Below are positions 35,233 through 45,000 of a stretch of DNA of 64,000 nucleotides, one piece after another (position 1 is the stretch's first letter; every line of letters begins with the position of its first letter). Below the pieces are notes generated by a model. That model made no database searches. It was not told where the DNA came from and worked only from the letters and a program-made list of their open reading frames with translations. The DNA lies in the NCBI RefSeq assembly GCF_021129215.1, contig NZ_JAJOLP010000001.1, positions 2,604,001 to 2,668,000 of the forward strand, read 5' to 3'. This DNA is from Agromyces sp. S2-1-8 (GTDB lineage Bacteria; Actinomycetota; Actinomycetes; Actinomycetales; Microbacteriaceae). A program made the translations under genes and the position numbers.

Positions 35233-37056
35233 GTGAGTACCGCGACGCCTTCAGGAGCCCAGCCGGGCACCTCGGCGGCCGAGCACCTCTCACCGTCGTT
35301 CCCCGAGCGCGCCGCATGGGGCACCGCGTCGAAGCTGCGGGCCTGGCAGGCCGAGGCCCTCGATCAGTACCTCGCCGAGCTGCCGCGCGACTTCCTCGCC
35401 GCTGCGACCCCGGGCGCAGGCAAGACGACCTTCGCCCTGCGCCTCGCCGCCGAGCTGCGTTCGCGCCGCATCATCGACCGGTTCACGGTCGTCGCGCCGA
35501 CCGACCACCTCAAGCGCCAGTGGGCCGACGCGGCGGCCAGGGTCGGCATCCGCCTCGACCCCGGATTCCGCAACGCCCACGGCCGTTCGGCACGGCACTA
35601 CCACGGCGTCGCCGTCACCTACGCCCAGGTCGCGATGCGTCCCGCCCTGCACCGCGAACTCACCCTCTCCGGCCGCACCCTCGTCATCCTCGACGAGGTG
35701 CACCACGGCGGCGACACGCTTTCCTGGGGCGACGCGATCCGCGAGGCCTTCGAGCCTGCGACGAAGCGCCTGTCGCTCACCGGCACGCCGTTCCGCAGCG
35801 ACACCGCTCCGATCCCGTTCGTGAACTACGCACCCGACGCCGCGGGGGTCCGCCTCTCGCAGACCGACTACTCGTACGGCTACGGCCGCGCCCTCGCCGA
35901 CGGCGTCGTCCGTCCTGTCATGTTCATGGTCTACGCGGGCCACATGCGCTGGCGCACGAAGGCGGGCGACGAGATGGAGGCGAAGCTCGGCGAGGACAAC
36001 ACGAAGGACATCACCTCGTCGGCCTGGCGCACCGCGCTCGAGCCGACCGGCGAGTGGATCCCGGCGGTGCTGCAGGCGGCCGACCGGCGCCTGACCGAGG
36101 TGCGGCACTCGATCCCCGACGCCGGCGGACTCGTGCTCGCCACCGACCAGACCGTGGCCCGCGCCTACGCCGAGATCCTCGAGCGGATCTGCGGCGAACC
36201 GGTCACCGTCGTGCTCTCCGACGACAAGGCCGCCTCGAACCGGATCGAGGAGTTCTCGGGCAACGACCGTCGGTGGATGGTCGCGGTGCGCATGGTGTCC
36301 GAGGGCGTCGACGTGCCGCGGCTCGCGGTCGGCGTGTACGCGACGAGCTCGTCGACCCCGCTGTTCTTCGCGCAGGCGATCGGCCGATTCGTGCGCGCAC
36401 GCCGGCGCGGCGAGACGGCGTCGGTCTTCCTGCCGAACGTGCCCGTGCTCATGGCACTGGCCTCCGAGCTCGAGCGGGCCCGCGACCATGCGCTCGACCG
36501 TCGCGACGGCGACGGCGATGACGACCCGGGGCTCGACGACGGTCTGCTCGAATCCGCGAACCGCGAAGACAAGGCGTCCGACGAGCTCGCCGACGAGTTC
36601 ACGTGGCAGGCGATCGCGTCCGACGCGAGCTTCGACCGGGTCGTCTTCGACGGCACCGAGTTCGGCACGCTCGCCGAGCCCGGCAGCGACGAGGAGTACG
36701 ACTTCATCGGCATCCCGGGGCTGCTCGAACCCGAACAGGTGTCCGAGCTCCTGCGCCACCGCCAGGCGCGGCAGGCCCGCCGTCAGAGCGAACGACGCAA
36801 GCACGCGGCATCCACCGAGGGCGTGTCGGGCGACGGCGACTCGGTCGAGCCGGTCGCGCTGTACCGGACCCTGAAGGAGCAGCGCTCGCTGCTCAACAGC
36901 CTCGTCGGCCTCTACGCGCGACAGAACGGCCAGGCGCACTCGATGGTGCACGCCGAGCTCCGTCGCGCCTGCGGCGGTCCCGAGGTCGCACAGGCGACGG
37001 TCACGCAGCTGCAGTCCCGCATCGAGCTGCTCCGGCGGAGACTCGGCGGACGCTGA
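35233..37056 (+). CDS. Superfamily 2 DEVH-box helicase
   Basis: 607-residue SF2 helicase. Motif I is ATPGAGKTT (about residues 58-66), motif II DEVH (155-158) in LVILDEVHHGG, motif III LSLTGTPFRSD, and in the second RecA domain VRMVSEGVDVPRLAVGV (motif V) and QAIGRFVRAR (motif VI). The C-terminal 200 residues are acidic, then basic coiled-coil. The layout matches ResIII/RadD-like helicases, which act on DNA. GTG 35233 is preferred because TACCCT lies 7 nt upstream; ATG 35203 would add ten residues. A DNA-damage link is suggested by its promoter. Confidence 0.9.
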   Translation: MSTATPSGAQPGTSAAEHLSPSFPERAAWGTASKLRAWQAEALDQYLAELPRDFLAAATPGAGKTTFALRLAAELRSRRIIDRFTVVAPTDHLKRQWADAAARVGIRLDPGFRNAHGRSARHYHGVAVTYAQVAMRPALHRELTLSGRTLVILDEVHHGGDTLSWGDAIREAFEPATKRLSLTGTPFRSDTAPIPFVNYAPDAAGVRLSQTDYSYGYGRALADGVVRPVMFMVYAGHMRWRTKAGDEMEAKLGEDNTKDITSSAWRTALEPTGEWIPAVLQAADRRLTEVRHSIPDAGGLVLATDQTVARAYAEILERICGEPVTVVLSDDKAASNRIEEFSGNDRRWMVAVRMVSEGVDVPRLAVGVYATSSSTPLFFAQAIGRFVRARRRGETASVFLPNVPVLMALASELERARDHALDRRDGDGDDDPGLDDGLLESANREDKASDELADEFTWQAIASDASFDRVVFDGTEFGTLAEPGSDEEYDFIGIPGLLEPEQVSELLRHRQARQARRQSERRKHAASTEGVSGDGDSVEPVALYRTLKEQRSLLNSLVGLYARQNGQAHSMVHAELRRACGGPEVAQATVTQLQSRIELLRRRLGGR

Positions 37057-37125
37057 TCGTGGCGGGTTCGCCCGGGACCCCGACGCTCGGCGTCGAACCG
37101 GCGGTCCCGGGCGATCCGATCCAGG

Positions 37126-38346
37126 TCAGCCAGCCGAGACCCGCGCCACGGCCTCGATGCCCGCGATGACGGCCGCCGCGTCGAGCGCGCTCATCAGGTC
37201 GTCCGTGAGGTCGTCGACGTGCTCGAGGCCGATCGACAGCCGGACGACGCCGTCGCCCGGCTTCGCCTCGCCGGCGACGGGCCGGTGAGTGAGTGAAGCG
37301 GGATGCTGCACGAGCGAGTCGACACCGCCGAGCGACACGGCATGCGTGACGAGCTCGCACGCCTCGGTGAACGCGACCGCGGCGTCGAACCCTCCGGCGA
37401 GCTCGATCGCGATGATCGAGCCGGCACCCTCGAGCTGGCGGCCGAGCAGGCCCTGCGGATCCTGGCCGGGCAGCCCCGGGTAGTGCACCCGGCCGACCGC
37501 GGGGTGGGAGGCCAGGCGATCCGCGAGCACCGCCGCCGACGTCTGCTGCGCGCGCACGCGCAGGGGGAGCGTGCGCAGACCGCGGTGCAGCAGATAGGCC
37601 GCCATCGGATGCAGCAGCCCGCCGGTGAGCGCGCGCACGCGCCGCAGCCGTTCGACCCACTCGCGGTCGGCTGCCACGACCCCGCCCATGACGTCGCCGT
37701 GGCCCCCGAGGTACTTCGTCGCGCTGTGCAGCACGAGCCGCGCGCCGTGCTCGGCGGGACGCTGCAGCACGGGGGTCGCGAACGTGTTGTCGACGAGCAC
37801 CGGCACCTCGCCCGCGACGGCCGCGAGCCGGCGCAGGTCGACGAGTTCGAGGGTCGGGTTCGCCGGCGTCTCGACGACGACGAGACCCGTGTCCGGGCGG
37901 ATCGCCGCCGCGACCTCGTCGACCGTCGCCCAGGTGACGTCGGTGCCGAGCAGGCCGCTCTCGAGCACATGATCGGTGCCGCCGTAGAGCGGGCGCACCG
38001 CCACGATGTGCGGCCGGCCCGCCGAGGCGGTCGCGATGAGCACGGCGGCGAGTGCCGCCATGCCGCTGCCGAAGGCGACGGCCCCGTCGGTGCCCTCGAG
38101 CCCGGCGAGCGACTCCTCGAACCGGGCGACGCCGGGCTGCCAGAGACGCTGGTAGACGGCCGAGCGGCCATCGCCGAGGTCGTGACCGGTGGCGAGCTCC
38201 TCGTACGAGAGCCCGCCGGTCTCGACCGAGCCGAGCGGGTTGGTGGTCGAGAAGTCGATGACGGGCACATGGGATCCGCTCTCCCGGACACCGCGCATTC
38301 CGCCGTGGACGGCGCGGGTCTCGAGATGCGACGACGATGTCTGCAT
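37126..38346 (-). CDS. Cys/Met metabolism PLP-dependent lyase (cystathionine gamma-lyase/synthase type)
   Basis: 406-residue enzyme of the Cys/Met PLP family. Seen are YQRLWQPGVARFEESLAGLEG, FGSGMAALAAVL, the phosphate-binding PLYGGTDHV, the PLP pyridine Asp in VDNTFATPVLQRP and the Schiff-base Lys in HSATKYLGGHGDVMGG. Cystathionine gamma-lyase, gamma-synthase and methionine gamma-lyase cannot be separated by eye. It is divergent from an Lrp regulator across 110 bp, which suggests a catabolic amino-acid role under that regulator. ATG 38346 lacks a clear ribosome-binding site, so the start is uncertain. Confidence 0.9.
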   Translation of the reverse strand: MQTSSSHLETRAVHGGMRGVRESGSHVPVIDFSTTNPLGSVETGGLSYEELATGHDLGDGRSAVYQRLWQPGVARFEESLAGLEGTDGAVAFGSGMAALAAVLIATASAGRPHIVAVRPLYGGTDHVLESGLLGTDVTWATVDEVAAAIRPDTGLVVVETPANPTLELVDLRRLAAVAGEVPVLVDNTFATPVLQRPAEHGARLVLHSATKYLGGHGDVMGGVVAADREWVERLRRVRALTGGLLHPMAAYLLHRGLRTLPLRVRAQQTSAAVLADRLASHPAVGRVHYPGLPGQDPQGLLGRQLEGAGSIIAIELAGGFDAAVAFTEACELVTHAVSLGGVDSLVQHPASLTHRPVAGEAKPGDGVVRLSIGLEHVDDLTDDLMSALDAAAVIAGIEAVARVSAG

Positions 38347-38456
38347 GGCAGGAACGAAAGCAGATCCTGTCACCAGAAACAACTCGGCTCGAACGATCAG
38401 TGGGATAGTCTGGAAATCTCGAAGCATCTGCATACTCGATCGATGGGAGCGCACGC

Positions 38457-38933
38457 ATGGCGCAGAAGCCCGAACTCGACCGCGTCGACCGCGCGCTCCT
38501 CCAGGCGCTGTCGACGAACGCGCGTGCCTCCGGAGCCGCACTCGCCGCCGAGGTGGGCGTGGCCGAGTCGACGGTCTCGTTGCGCCTGCGCCGCCTGCAG
38601 TCGCTCGGCACGGTGCGCGGCTATCGCGTCGACGTCGACCTCGCCTCGCTCGGCGTCTCGCTCCAGGCGCTCATCGCCGTTCGGCTCGTCAAGCACGACC
38701 GCGGCGAGATCGACGCCTTCCGCGCCCAGGTGCCGCATCTGCCGGGTGTGCTCGGCGTGTTCCACATGGCGGGAGCAGAGGACTACCTGCTGCACGTCGC
38801 GGCCCGCGACGCCGAAGAGCTGCGCGAGTTCGTCCTGGCCCACCTCACCGGCCACCCTGCGGTCGCGCATACCGAGACCAACCTCATCTTCGAGCACGTC
38901 GACGGCGACGGCTGGAACAAGCTCGTCGGCTGA
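38457..38933 (+). CDS. Lrp/AsnC family transcriptional regulator
   Basis: 158 residues: AsnC-type helix-turn-helix (about 8-58; LDRVDRALLQALSTNARASGAALAAEVGVAESTVSLRLRRLQSLG) and RAM ligand domain (about 70-150) with the GAEDYLLHVAARD segment. It is divergent from the PLP-dependent lyase and probably controls it in response to a sulfur or other amino acid, as usual for such pairs. ATG 38457 follows GGGAGCG; a CATACT element lies about 22 bp upstream. This is the second Lrp gene of the window, only distantly like the one at 13704-14198. Confidence 0.92.
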   Translation: MAQKPELDRVDRALLQALSTNARASGAALAAEVGVAESTVSLRLRRLQSLGTVRGYRVDVDLASLGVSLQALIAVRLVKHDRGEIDAFRAQVPHLPGVLGVFHMAGAEDYLLHVAARDAEELREFVLAHLTGHPAVAHTETNLIFEHVDGDGWNKLVG

Positions 38934-38983
38934 CGGGCCGGCTGCTCCCGTCCGCGCCCCTCGGTTCCCGCCCGTGGCGGCGT

Positions 38984-39012
38984 GGATGCCTCGGCACCGG
39001 CCGGAGGCATCC
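38984..39012 (+). terminator. Hairpin formed by two opposed copies of the GGATGCCTC repeat
   Basis: GGATGCCTC (38984-38992) and its exact complement GAGGCATCC (39004-39012) flank an 11-nt loop that can itself pair (GGC with GCC). It lies 50 bp after the Lrp stop in a 238-bp gap and is the only place where two perfect copies of the repeat face each other. Likely a terminator. A possible TAGCGT -10 for the next gene is at 39083-39088; the rest of the gap shows nothing else. Confidence 0.6.
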
Positions 39013-39171
39013 GTGCGGGTGTTCGGCCGTCCGAAAAGCTGCCAATCCCGCACAACCGGGCCGCCGCGGCCGGGGCGCCCGATAGCGTGGTCGTCGGCCG
39101 TGACACGGCCGCGCGATGTCGCGGGCGCATGCCGGCGTCGGACCGCGCCCGCACCACGACGAGGAGGCACG

Positions 39172-40266
39172 ATGACCGACGTGGCGCCGCAGGGCACCCC
39201 GGCCGACCGTGATCGCTGGCGACGGTATCTCGCCGCGGAACGTGCGGAGGCGGCCGTCTACCGAGAGCTCGCCGCCCGTCGCGACGGCGAGGAGCGCGAG
39301 ATCCTGCTCGCCCTCGCCGCGGCTGAGGGTCGCCACGAGGCGCACTGGCTCGGCCTGCTCGGCGGCGACGAGGCGGGCGTTCCGCGTGCCGACGTCCGCA
39401 CCCGCATGCTCGCCTCGCTCGCGCGCCGCTTCGGCTCGATCTTCGTGCTCGCACTCGCGCAGCGGGCCGAGGCGCGATCGCCGTACGCGACCGACCCCGA
39501 CGCGACGGCGGCGATGGCCGCGGACGAACGCATCCACGGCGAGGTCGTGCGAGGGCTCGCGGCACGGGGCCGACGGCGCCTCGCCGGAACCTTCCGCGCC
39601 GCCGTCTTCGGCGCGAACGACGGGCTCGTCTCGAACCTCGCGCTCGTGCTCGGCATCGGCGCGACGGGCGTGCCGGCGAGCGTCGTGCTGTTCACGGGGA
39701 TCGCCGGCCTGCTCGCCGGTGCACTGTCGATGGGGGCGGGGGAGTACGTGTCGGTGCGATCCCAGCGGGAGCTGCTCGAGGCATCCGCGCCCGACCCCAC
39801 GACGAGAGACGCGCTGCCGCACCTCGACGTCGACGCGAACGAGCTCGCCCTCGTGTACCGCGCCCGCGGCATGGAGCCCGACGACGCCATCGAGCACGCG
39901 GCACTCGTCGTGGCCCGCGTGCAGGCGGCCGAGCTGGCGCAGGCACCCACCGATGCGCTCGCGATCGAGGCCGACGACGACGAGGCGATCGGCACTGGAC
40001 TCTCCGCGGCGATCTCGAGCTTCTGCTTCTTCGCGTCGGGCGCGCTCATCCCAGTCCTGCCGTACCTGTTCGGAATGACCGGCCTCGCCGCGGTCGTGAC
40101 GGCGACCGTGCTCGTCGGAATCGCGCTGCTCGCGACGGGCGCGACCGTCGGCCTCCTGTCCGGCGCCTCGCCGCTGAAGCGCGCACTGCGTCAGCTCTCG
40201 ATCGGGCTCGGCGCCGCCGCGGTCACCTATCTGCTCGGCCTCGCGTTCGGCACGACGGTAGGCTGA
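39172..40266 (+). CDS. Rubrerythrin-VIT fusion, membrane iron/manganese transporter (MbfA/CCC1 type)
   Basis: 364 residues. The N-terminal half (about 1-140) is a ferritin-like/rubrerythrin domain with Glu/His ligands in AAERAEAAVYRELAARRDGEE, AEGRHEAHW and ADERIHGEVV. The C-terminal half is a VIT1/CCC1 transporter with FGANDGLVSNLALVLG, GALSMGAGEYVSVRSQREL and about five helices. In MbfA-like proteins the ferritin-like domain feeds an iron exporter, protecting from iron and peroxide. A good GAGGAGG ribosome-binding site precedes ATG 39172. No Fur/IdeR box is obvious in the leader. Confidence 0.92.
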   Translation: MTDVAPQGTPADRDRWRRYLAAERAEAAVYRELAARRDGEEREILLALAAAEGRHEAHWLGLLGGDEAGVPRADVRTRMLASLARRFGSIFVLALAQRAEARSPYATDPDATAAMAADERIHGEVVRGLAARGRRRLAGTFRAAVFGANDGLVSNLALVLGIGATGVPASVVLFTGIAGLLAGALSMGAGEYVSVRSQRELLEASAPDPTTRDALPHLDVDANELALVYRARGMEPDDAIEHAALVVARVQAAELAQAPTDALAIEADDDEAIGTGLSAAISSFCFFASGALIPVLPYLFGMTGLAAVVTATVLVGIALLATGATVGLLSGASPLKRALRQLSIGLGAAAVTYLLGLAFGTTVG

Positions 40267-40303
40267 TCCGCCGAGCCCCCGACCGCACGTCCCGAGGAGT
40301 CAC

Positions 40304-41056
40304 ATGCACCGCCCCGTCGCGCTCATCACCGGAGCAGGCCGGCGCAACACGATCGCGTGGGCGATCGCGACGCGGCTCGCGGCCGACGGCTGGGACATCG
40401 CGTTCAGCCATCTCGCCGACTACGACCGGCGCATGGGGCTCGGCGGCGATCCCGATCGCGATCCGGCGAGCCTCGAGGCCGAGCTCCGCGCGATCGGCGC
40501 CGGTGCGATCGGCCTCGACGCCGACCTGGCCGACCCCGCCGTTCCCGCACGGCTCTTCGCCGAGGCATCCGCCGCCCTCGGCCCGATCCGGGCGCTCGTG
40601 CTGTCGCACGCCCAGAGTGTCGACTCGGGCGTGCTCGACACCTCGGTCGAGAGCTTCGACCGCCACTTCGCCGTGAACACGCGCGCCGCGCTGCTGCTGG
40701 TGCAGGCGTTCGCCGGGCAGGTTCCCGCAGGCGGCGGCAGCATCGTCGCGCTGACGAGCGATCACATCGTCGGCAACGTGCCGTACGGGGCGTCGAAGGG
40801 GGCGCTCGATCGCATCGTCGTCGCCGCCGCACGAGAGCTCGCGCCGCTCGGCATCACGGCGAACCTGGTCAACCCGGGCCCGATCGACACCGGGTGGATG
40901 GATGCCGCGACGCGCGCCGCGCTCACGGCGCAGCAGCCGACCGGTCGGCTCGGCACGCCCGACGACACGGCGCGGCTCGTGCGATTCCTCGTGTCCGACG
41001 ATGCGCGGTGGGTCACCGGCCAGCTCGTGCACAGCGACGGCGGGTCGTCGATCTGA
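40304..41056 (+). CDS. SDR family oxidoreductase
   Basis: 250-residue short-chain dehydrogenase. It begins ALITGAGRRNTIAWAIATRLAADGWDIAFSHL; the usual GxxxGxG is altered to GAGRRNTIA, which resembles the enoyl-ACP reductase-like and divergent SDR groups. The active site is in TSDHIVGNVPYGASKGALDR (Tyr, Lys); the catalytic Ser position reads as Ser in LTSDH. The C-terminal NPGPIDTGWM segment is typical. Substrate unknown. CGAGGAG precedes ATG 40304. The gene follows the iron transporter closely and may share its message. Confidence 0.9.
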   Translation: MHRPVALITGAGRRNTIAWAIATRLAADGWDIAFSHLADYDRRMGLGGDPDRDPASLEAELRAIGAGAIGLDADLADPAVPARLFAEASAALGPIRALVLSHAQSVDSGVLDTSVESFDRHFAVNTRAALLLVQAFAGQVPAGGGSIVALTSDHIVGNVPYGASKGALDRIVVAAARELAPLGITANLVNPGPIDTGWMDAATRAALTAQQPTGRLGTPDDTARLVRFLVSDDARWVTGQLVHSDGGSSI

Positions 41057-41096
41057 CCGCGTGCCCGCGGCGCGGCGAGCGACGCGACCGGTCTCG

Positions 41097-41966
41097 TCAG
41101 GCCGGTGCGGTCACGAAGTCGATGAGCTCCTCGACCCGTCCGAGCAGCGCCGGTTCGAGATCGCCGTAGCCGCGCACCCGGCCGAGGATGTGCTGCCACG
41201 CGCGGGCGATGTCGGCCTGGTCGGCGTGCGGCCAGCCGAAGGCCTCGCACACGCCGTGCTTCCACTCGGTTCCGCGGGGGACGACGGGCCAGGCCTCCCG
41301 GCCGAGGCGGGCTGGCTTCACCGACTGCCAGACGTCGATGTACGGGTGGCCGACCACGAGCACGTCCGACCGGTAGGGTCCGCGCGCCACCGCGTCGGCG
41401 ATGCGCTGCTCCTTCGAACCGGGCACCAGGTGGTCGACGAGGACTCCCGCCCTGCGCCCGGGGCCGGGGCGGAACTCGGCGAGCACCTCATCGAGCACGT
41501 CCACCCCCTCGAGGTACTCGACGACGACGCCCTCGACGCGCAGGTCGGCGCCCCAGACCTTCTCGACGAGCTCGGCGTCGTGCCGGCCCTCGACGAAGAT
41601 GCGGCTCGGCAGGGCGACCTTCGCAGGTCCTTGCTCGACCGCGAACGATCCCGACGCGGTGCGCAGCCGCCCGGTCGGGGCCTTCGGCCTGGGTGCCGTG
41701 AGCTGCACCGCGCGCCCTTCGACGAGGAACCCGTGGCCGAGCGGGAACATCCGCTGTTTGCCGTATCGGTCCTCGAGCACGACGACGCCCTTCTCGACGC
41801 GCACCACGGCGCCGCAGTAGCCCGAGTCGGCGAGCTCGACCACGAGGTCGCGCTCCGCCTCGACGGCGGGGATCACGGTGCGGCCGCGGGCCTTCCAGTC
41901 ACCGGCGAGCACGTCGCTGCCGTATCGGTCGAAGGGGTCGGCGTCGTAGGGCGGTGTCGCAGGCAC
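41097..41966 (-). CDS. DUF3097 family protein
   Basis: 289-residue protein of the actinobacterial DUF3097 family, function unknown. Features: N-terminal YGSDVLAG, a small beta-barrel-like part (about 45-85; GAVVRVEKGVVVLEDRYGKQRMF), then a toprim-like middle, FVEGRHDAELVEKVWG, LEGVDVLDEVLAEF and VLVDHLVPGSKEQ, in which Glu and Asp residues are placed as in Toprim domains. That resemblance is by eye. No signal or helix. GTG 41966 has TAGCCT 6 nt upstream (leaderless). Next to the mutasome genes but with its own promoter. Confidence 0.85.
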   Translation of the reverse strand: MPATPPYDADPFDRYGSDVLAGDWKARGRTVIPAVEAERDLVVELADSGYCGAVVRVEKGVVVLEDRYGKQRMFPLGHGFLVEGRAVQLTAPRPKAPTGRLRTASGSFAVEQGPAKVALPSRIFVEGRHDAELVEKVWGADLRVEGVVVEYLEGVDVLDEVLAEFRPGPGRRAGVLVDHLVPGSKEQRIADAVARGPYRSDVLVVGHPYIDVWQSVKPARLGREAWPVVPRGTEWKHGVCEAFGWPHADQADIARAWQHILGRVRGYGDLEPALLGRVEELIDFVTAPA

Positions 41967-41972
41967 CGGTCG

Positions 41973-41978
41973 AGGCTA
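41973..41978 (-). promoter_or_regulatory. -10 element TAGCCT of the DUF3097 gene
   Basis: On the minus strand TAGCCT ends 6 nt before the GTG start, inside the 65-bp gap after dnaE2. It shows that DUF3097 can be expressed independently of the SOS operon upstream. Confidence 0.45.
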
Positions 41979-42031
41979 TCGGAGTGCGGCCCCCTCGAGC
42001 GCGAGGCGCACGGCTCGACCCCGCCGGCGGT

Positions 42032-45000
42032 TCACCGGAAGTCGCGCGACCGCGTCTGCGCCTGCACGGTGAGCGACTCGAAGCGGTCGACGATGAGGTT
42101 CGTGACCCCCTCGTTCGACCGTTCGAGGATGCCTCGGACGACCATCGCGGGCGCCTCCCGGGCGATGCGCCGGTAGCGGTTCCAGACACCGACTCCGGCG
42201 ATCACGTTGAGGGTGCCCGACTCGTCCTCGAGGTTGATGAAGGTGATGCCCGACGCCGTCGCCGGCCGCTGCCGGTGCGTCACGACGCCGCCGACCTCGA
42301 CCCGTCGGCCCGACTCGACCTCGCGCAGGCGATCGATGCGGATCGCCCCGCGCTCGTCGAGCCGATCGCGGATGTGCCGGATCGGGTGGTCGTCGGGGGA
42401 GATGCCGGTCGCCCACAGGTCGTACACGACCTGCTCGGCCGGTGAGAGCACGGGCAGGAGCGGCGGCTGCACCACGACCACCGACCCGGGCAGGAACTCG
42501 GCGCGGTCCTGCGAGGCCTCGCCGGCGAGCCAGAGCGCCTCGCGACGGGCGAGCCCGAAGCCCTCGAAGGCGCCCGCTGCGGCGAGCGCCTCGAGCTGCT
42601 CGGTGTCGAGCGCCGCCCGGCGGGAGAGGTCGCTCATGTCTCGATACGGGCCGCGCGCGTCGCGCTCGTCGACGATGCGCTGCGCGACCTTCGCCCCGAT
42701 GGACGAGACGTCGGCGAGCCCGAGCCGCACCGCGAAGGCCCCGTCGCGGCGATGCTCGGCCGACCGATCGGGCGCCTCGAGGTCGAAGTCGCCGATGTCG
42801 GGCTGGGCGACGTGCGTGCACGCCGCCATGCCGGTCGGCGGTCGCCGCTGCGCTGGCGTCCGCCCCGCGACATCCGCCTGCTCGCCGGGGACGCGGGGCC
42901 CGTCGCACGCCTCGAGCCCCGCGTGCACGCCCGACCGCAGCACGTCGGGTCGCAGCACTCGCACCCCGTGCCGTCGCGCGTCGGCGGTGAGGGTCTGCGG
43001 CGAGTAGAAGCCCATCGGCTGGGCGCGCAGGAGCGCCGCGAGGAAGGCCGCCGGGTAGTGCAGCTTCAGCCACGAGCTCGCGTAGACGAGCAGGGCGAAG
43101 GAGAGTGCGTGGCTCTCGGCGAAGCCGAAGTTCGCGAAGGCCTCGATCTTGTCGTAGATCGCCTGCGCGTCGTCGTCGCTGAGCCCGTTCGCCGCCATGC
43201 CCTCGAAGAGCTTCGCCCTGAGCTTCGAGATCTTCTCGACGCCGCGCTTGGAGCCCATCGCCCGGCGCAGCAGGTCGGCGTCGGCCGCGGTGCAGCCGCC
43301 GACCGCGACGGCCATCTGCATGAGCTGCTCCTGGAAGAGCGGCACCCCGAGCGTGCGCTCGAGCACGGGCTCGAGGTTCGGGTGCAGGTAGCTGACCGGC
43401 TCTTCACCGGTGCGCCGCCGGATGTACGGGTGCACCGCCCCGCCCTGCACCGGGCCGGGCCGGATGAGCGCGATCTCGACGACGAGGTCGTAGTACTTTC
43501 GCGGCTTCAGGCGGGGGAGCGTGCCGATCTGCGCCCGGCTCTCGACCTGGAACACGCCGATCGAGTCGGCTCGGCAGAGCATGTCGTACACCGCCGGCTC
43601 CTCTTTCGGGACGGACTGCAGCTCCCACGTCTCGCCCGTGTGCTCGCGCACGAGGTCGAACGTGTACTGCAGGGCGGCGAGCATGCCGAGCCCGAGCAGG
43701 TCGAACTTCACGAGGCCCATCCAGGCGCAGTCGTCCTTGTCCCATTGCAGCACCGTGCGGTGCTCCATGCGGGCGTGCTCGATCGGGCAGACCTCGCCCA
43801 CCGGCCGGTCGGTGAGCACCATGCCGCCCGAGTGGATGCCGAGGTGCCGCGGGAATCCGAGCACCTGCTCGGCCAGCTCGACGACCGGGCCGGGGATGTC
43901 GTGGTCGTCGGTCTCGACCACCGCGCCCCAGCGTTCCACCTGTCGCGACCACGCGTCCTGCTGCCCGGTCGAGTAGCCGAGGGCCTTCGCCATGTCGCGC
44001 ACCGCGACCTTCGGCCGGTAGCTGATCACGTTCGCGACCTGTGCGGCGTTCTGCCGGCCGTACTTCTCGTAGACGTACTGGATGATCTCCTCCCGCCGGT
44101 CGGAGTCGAAGTCGACGTCGATGTCGGGCTCCTCGTCGCGCAGTGCGGAGAGGAACCGCTCGAACGGAAGGTCGAACTTGATGGAGTCGACCGCGGTGAT
44201 GCGCAGCGCGTAGCAGACGGCCGAGTTCGCGGCAGATCCCCGGCCCTGGCAGAGGATGCCTCGGCTCCGCGCCTCGCGGACGAGATCGTGCACGATCAGG
44301 AAGTAGCCGGGGAAGTCCTTCTGCTCGATGATCGCGAGTTCGTGCTCGAGCCGGGCGTGCACGGCGTCGCCCGCCCCGGGGTAGAGCTCGGCGGCGCCCT
44401 GCCGCACGAGCTCCCGCAGCCAGCTCATCGGGGTGTGCCCCTCGGGCACCTCCTGGCGGGGAAGCCTGGGCCTGGCGCTGCGCAGCGTGAAGCCGAGTTC
44501 TCCTGCGAGCGAGACCGAGTGCTCGACCGCGCCCGGATACCTCGCGAACCGCGCCTGCATCTCCGCGCCGCTGCGCAGGTGCAGCCCGTCGGAGGCGGGC
44601 AGCCACCCGTCGAGCTCGTCGAGGCTGCGCCGCGCGCGAACCGCCGCGAGCGCATTCGCGAGCCGGTGTTCGGGCGGCGTCGCGTAGTGCACGGCATTCG
44701 TCGCGACGATCCGCAGCCGAGCGCCTTCGGCGAGCCCCGCGAGCACGTCGTTCGCCCGCTGGTCGGCCGGATGCCCGTGGTCGAACAGCTCGACGACCAC
44801 CTGATCGCGCCCGAAGAGCGCGATCAGTCGATCGAGTTCACGCCGCGCGGCATCCGGTCCCTCCGCGGCGAGCGCCCGCCGCACCGCGCCCTTGCGGCAC
44901 CCCGTGAGCACCGTCCAGTCATCTCCCGCCCGCGCGGCGAGGTCGTCGAGGTCGTAGACCGGGCGCCCCTTCTCGCCGCCCGCGAGCTGGCCCGCCGTGA

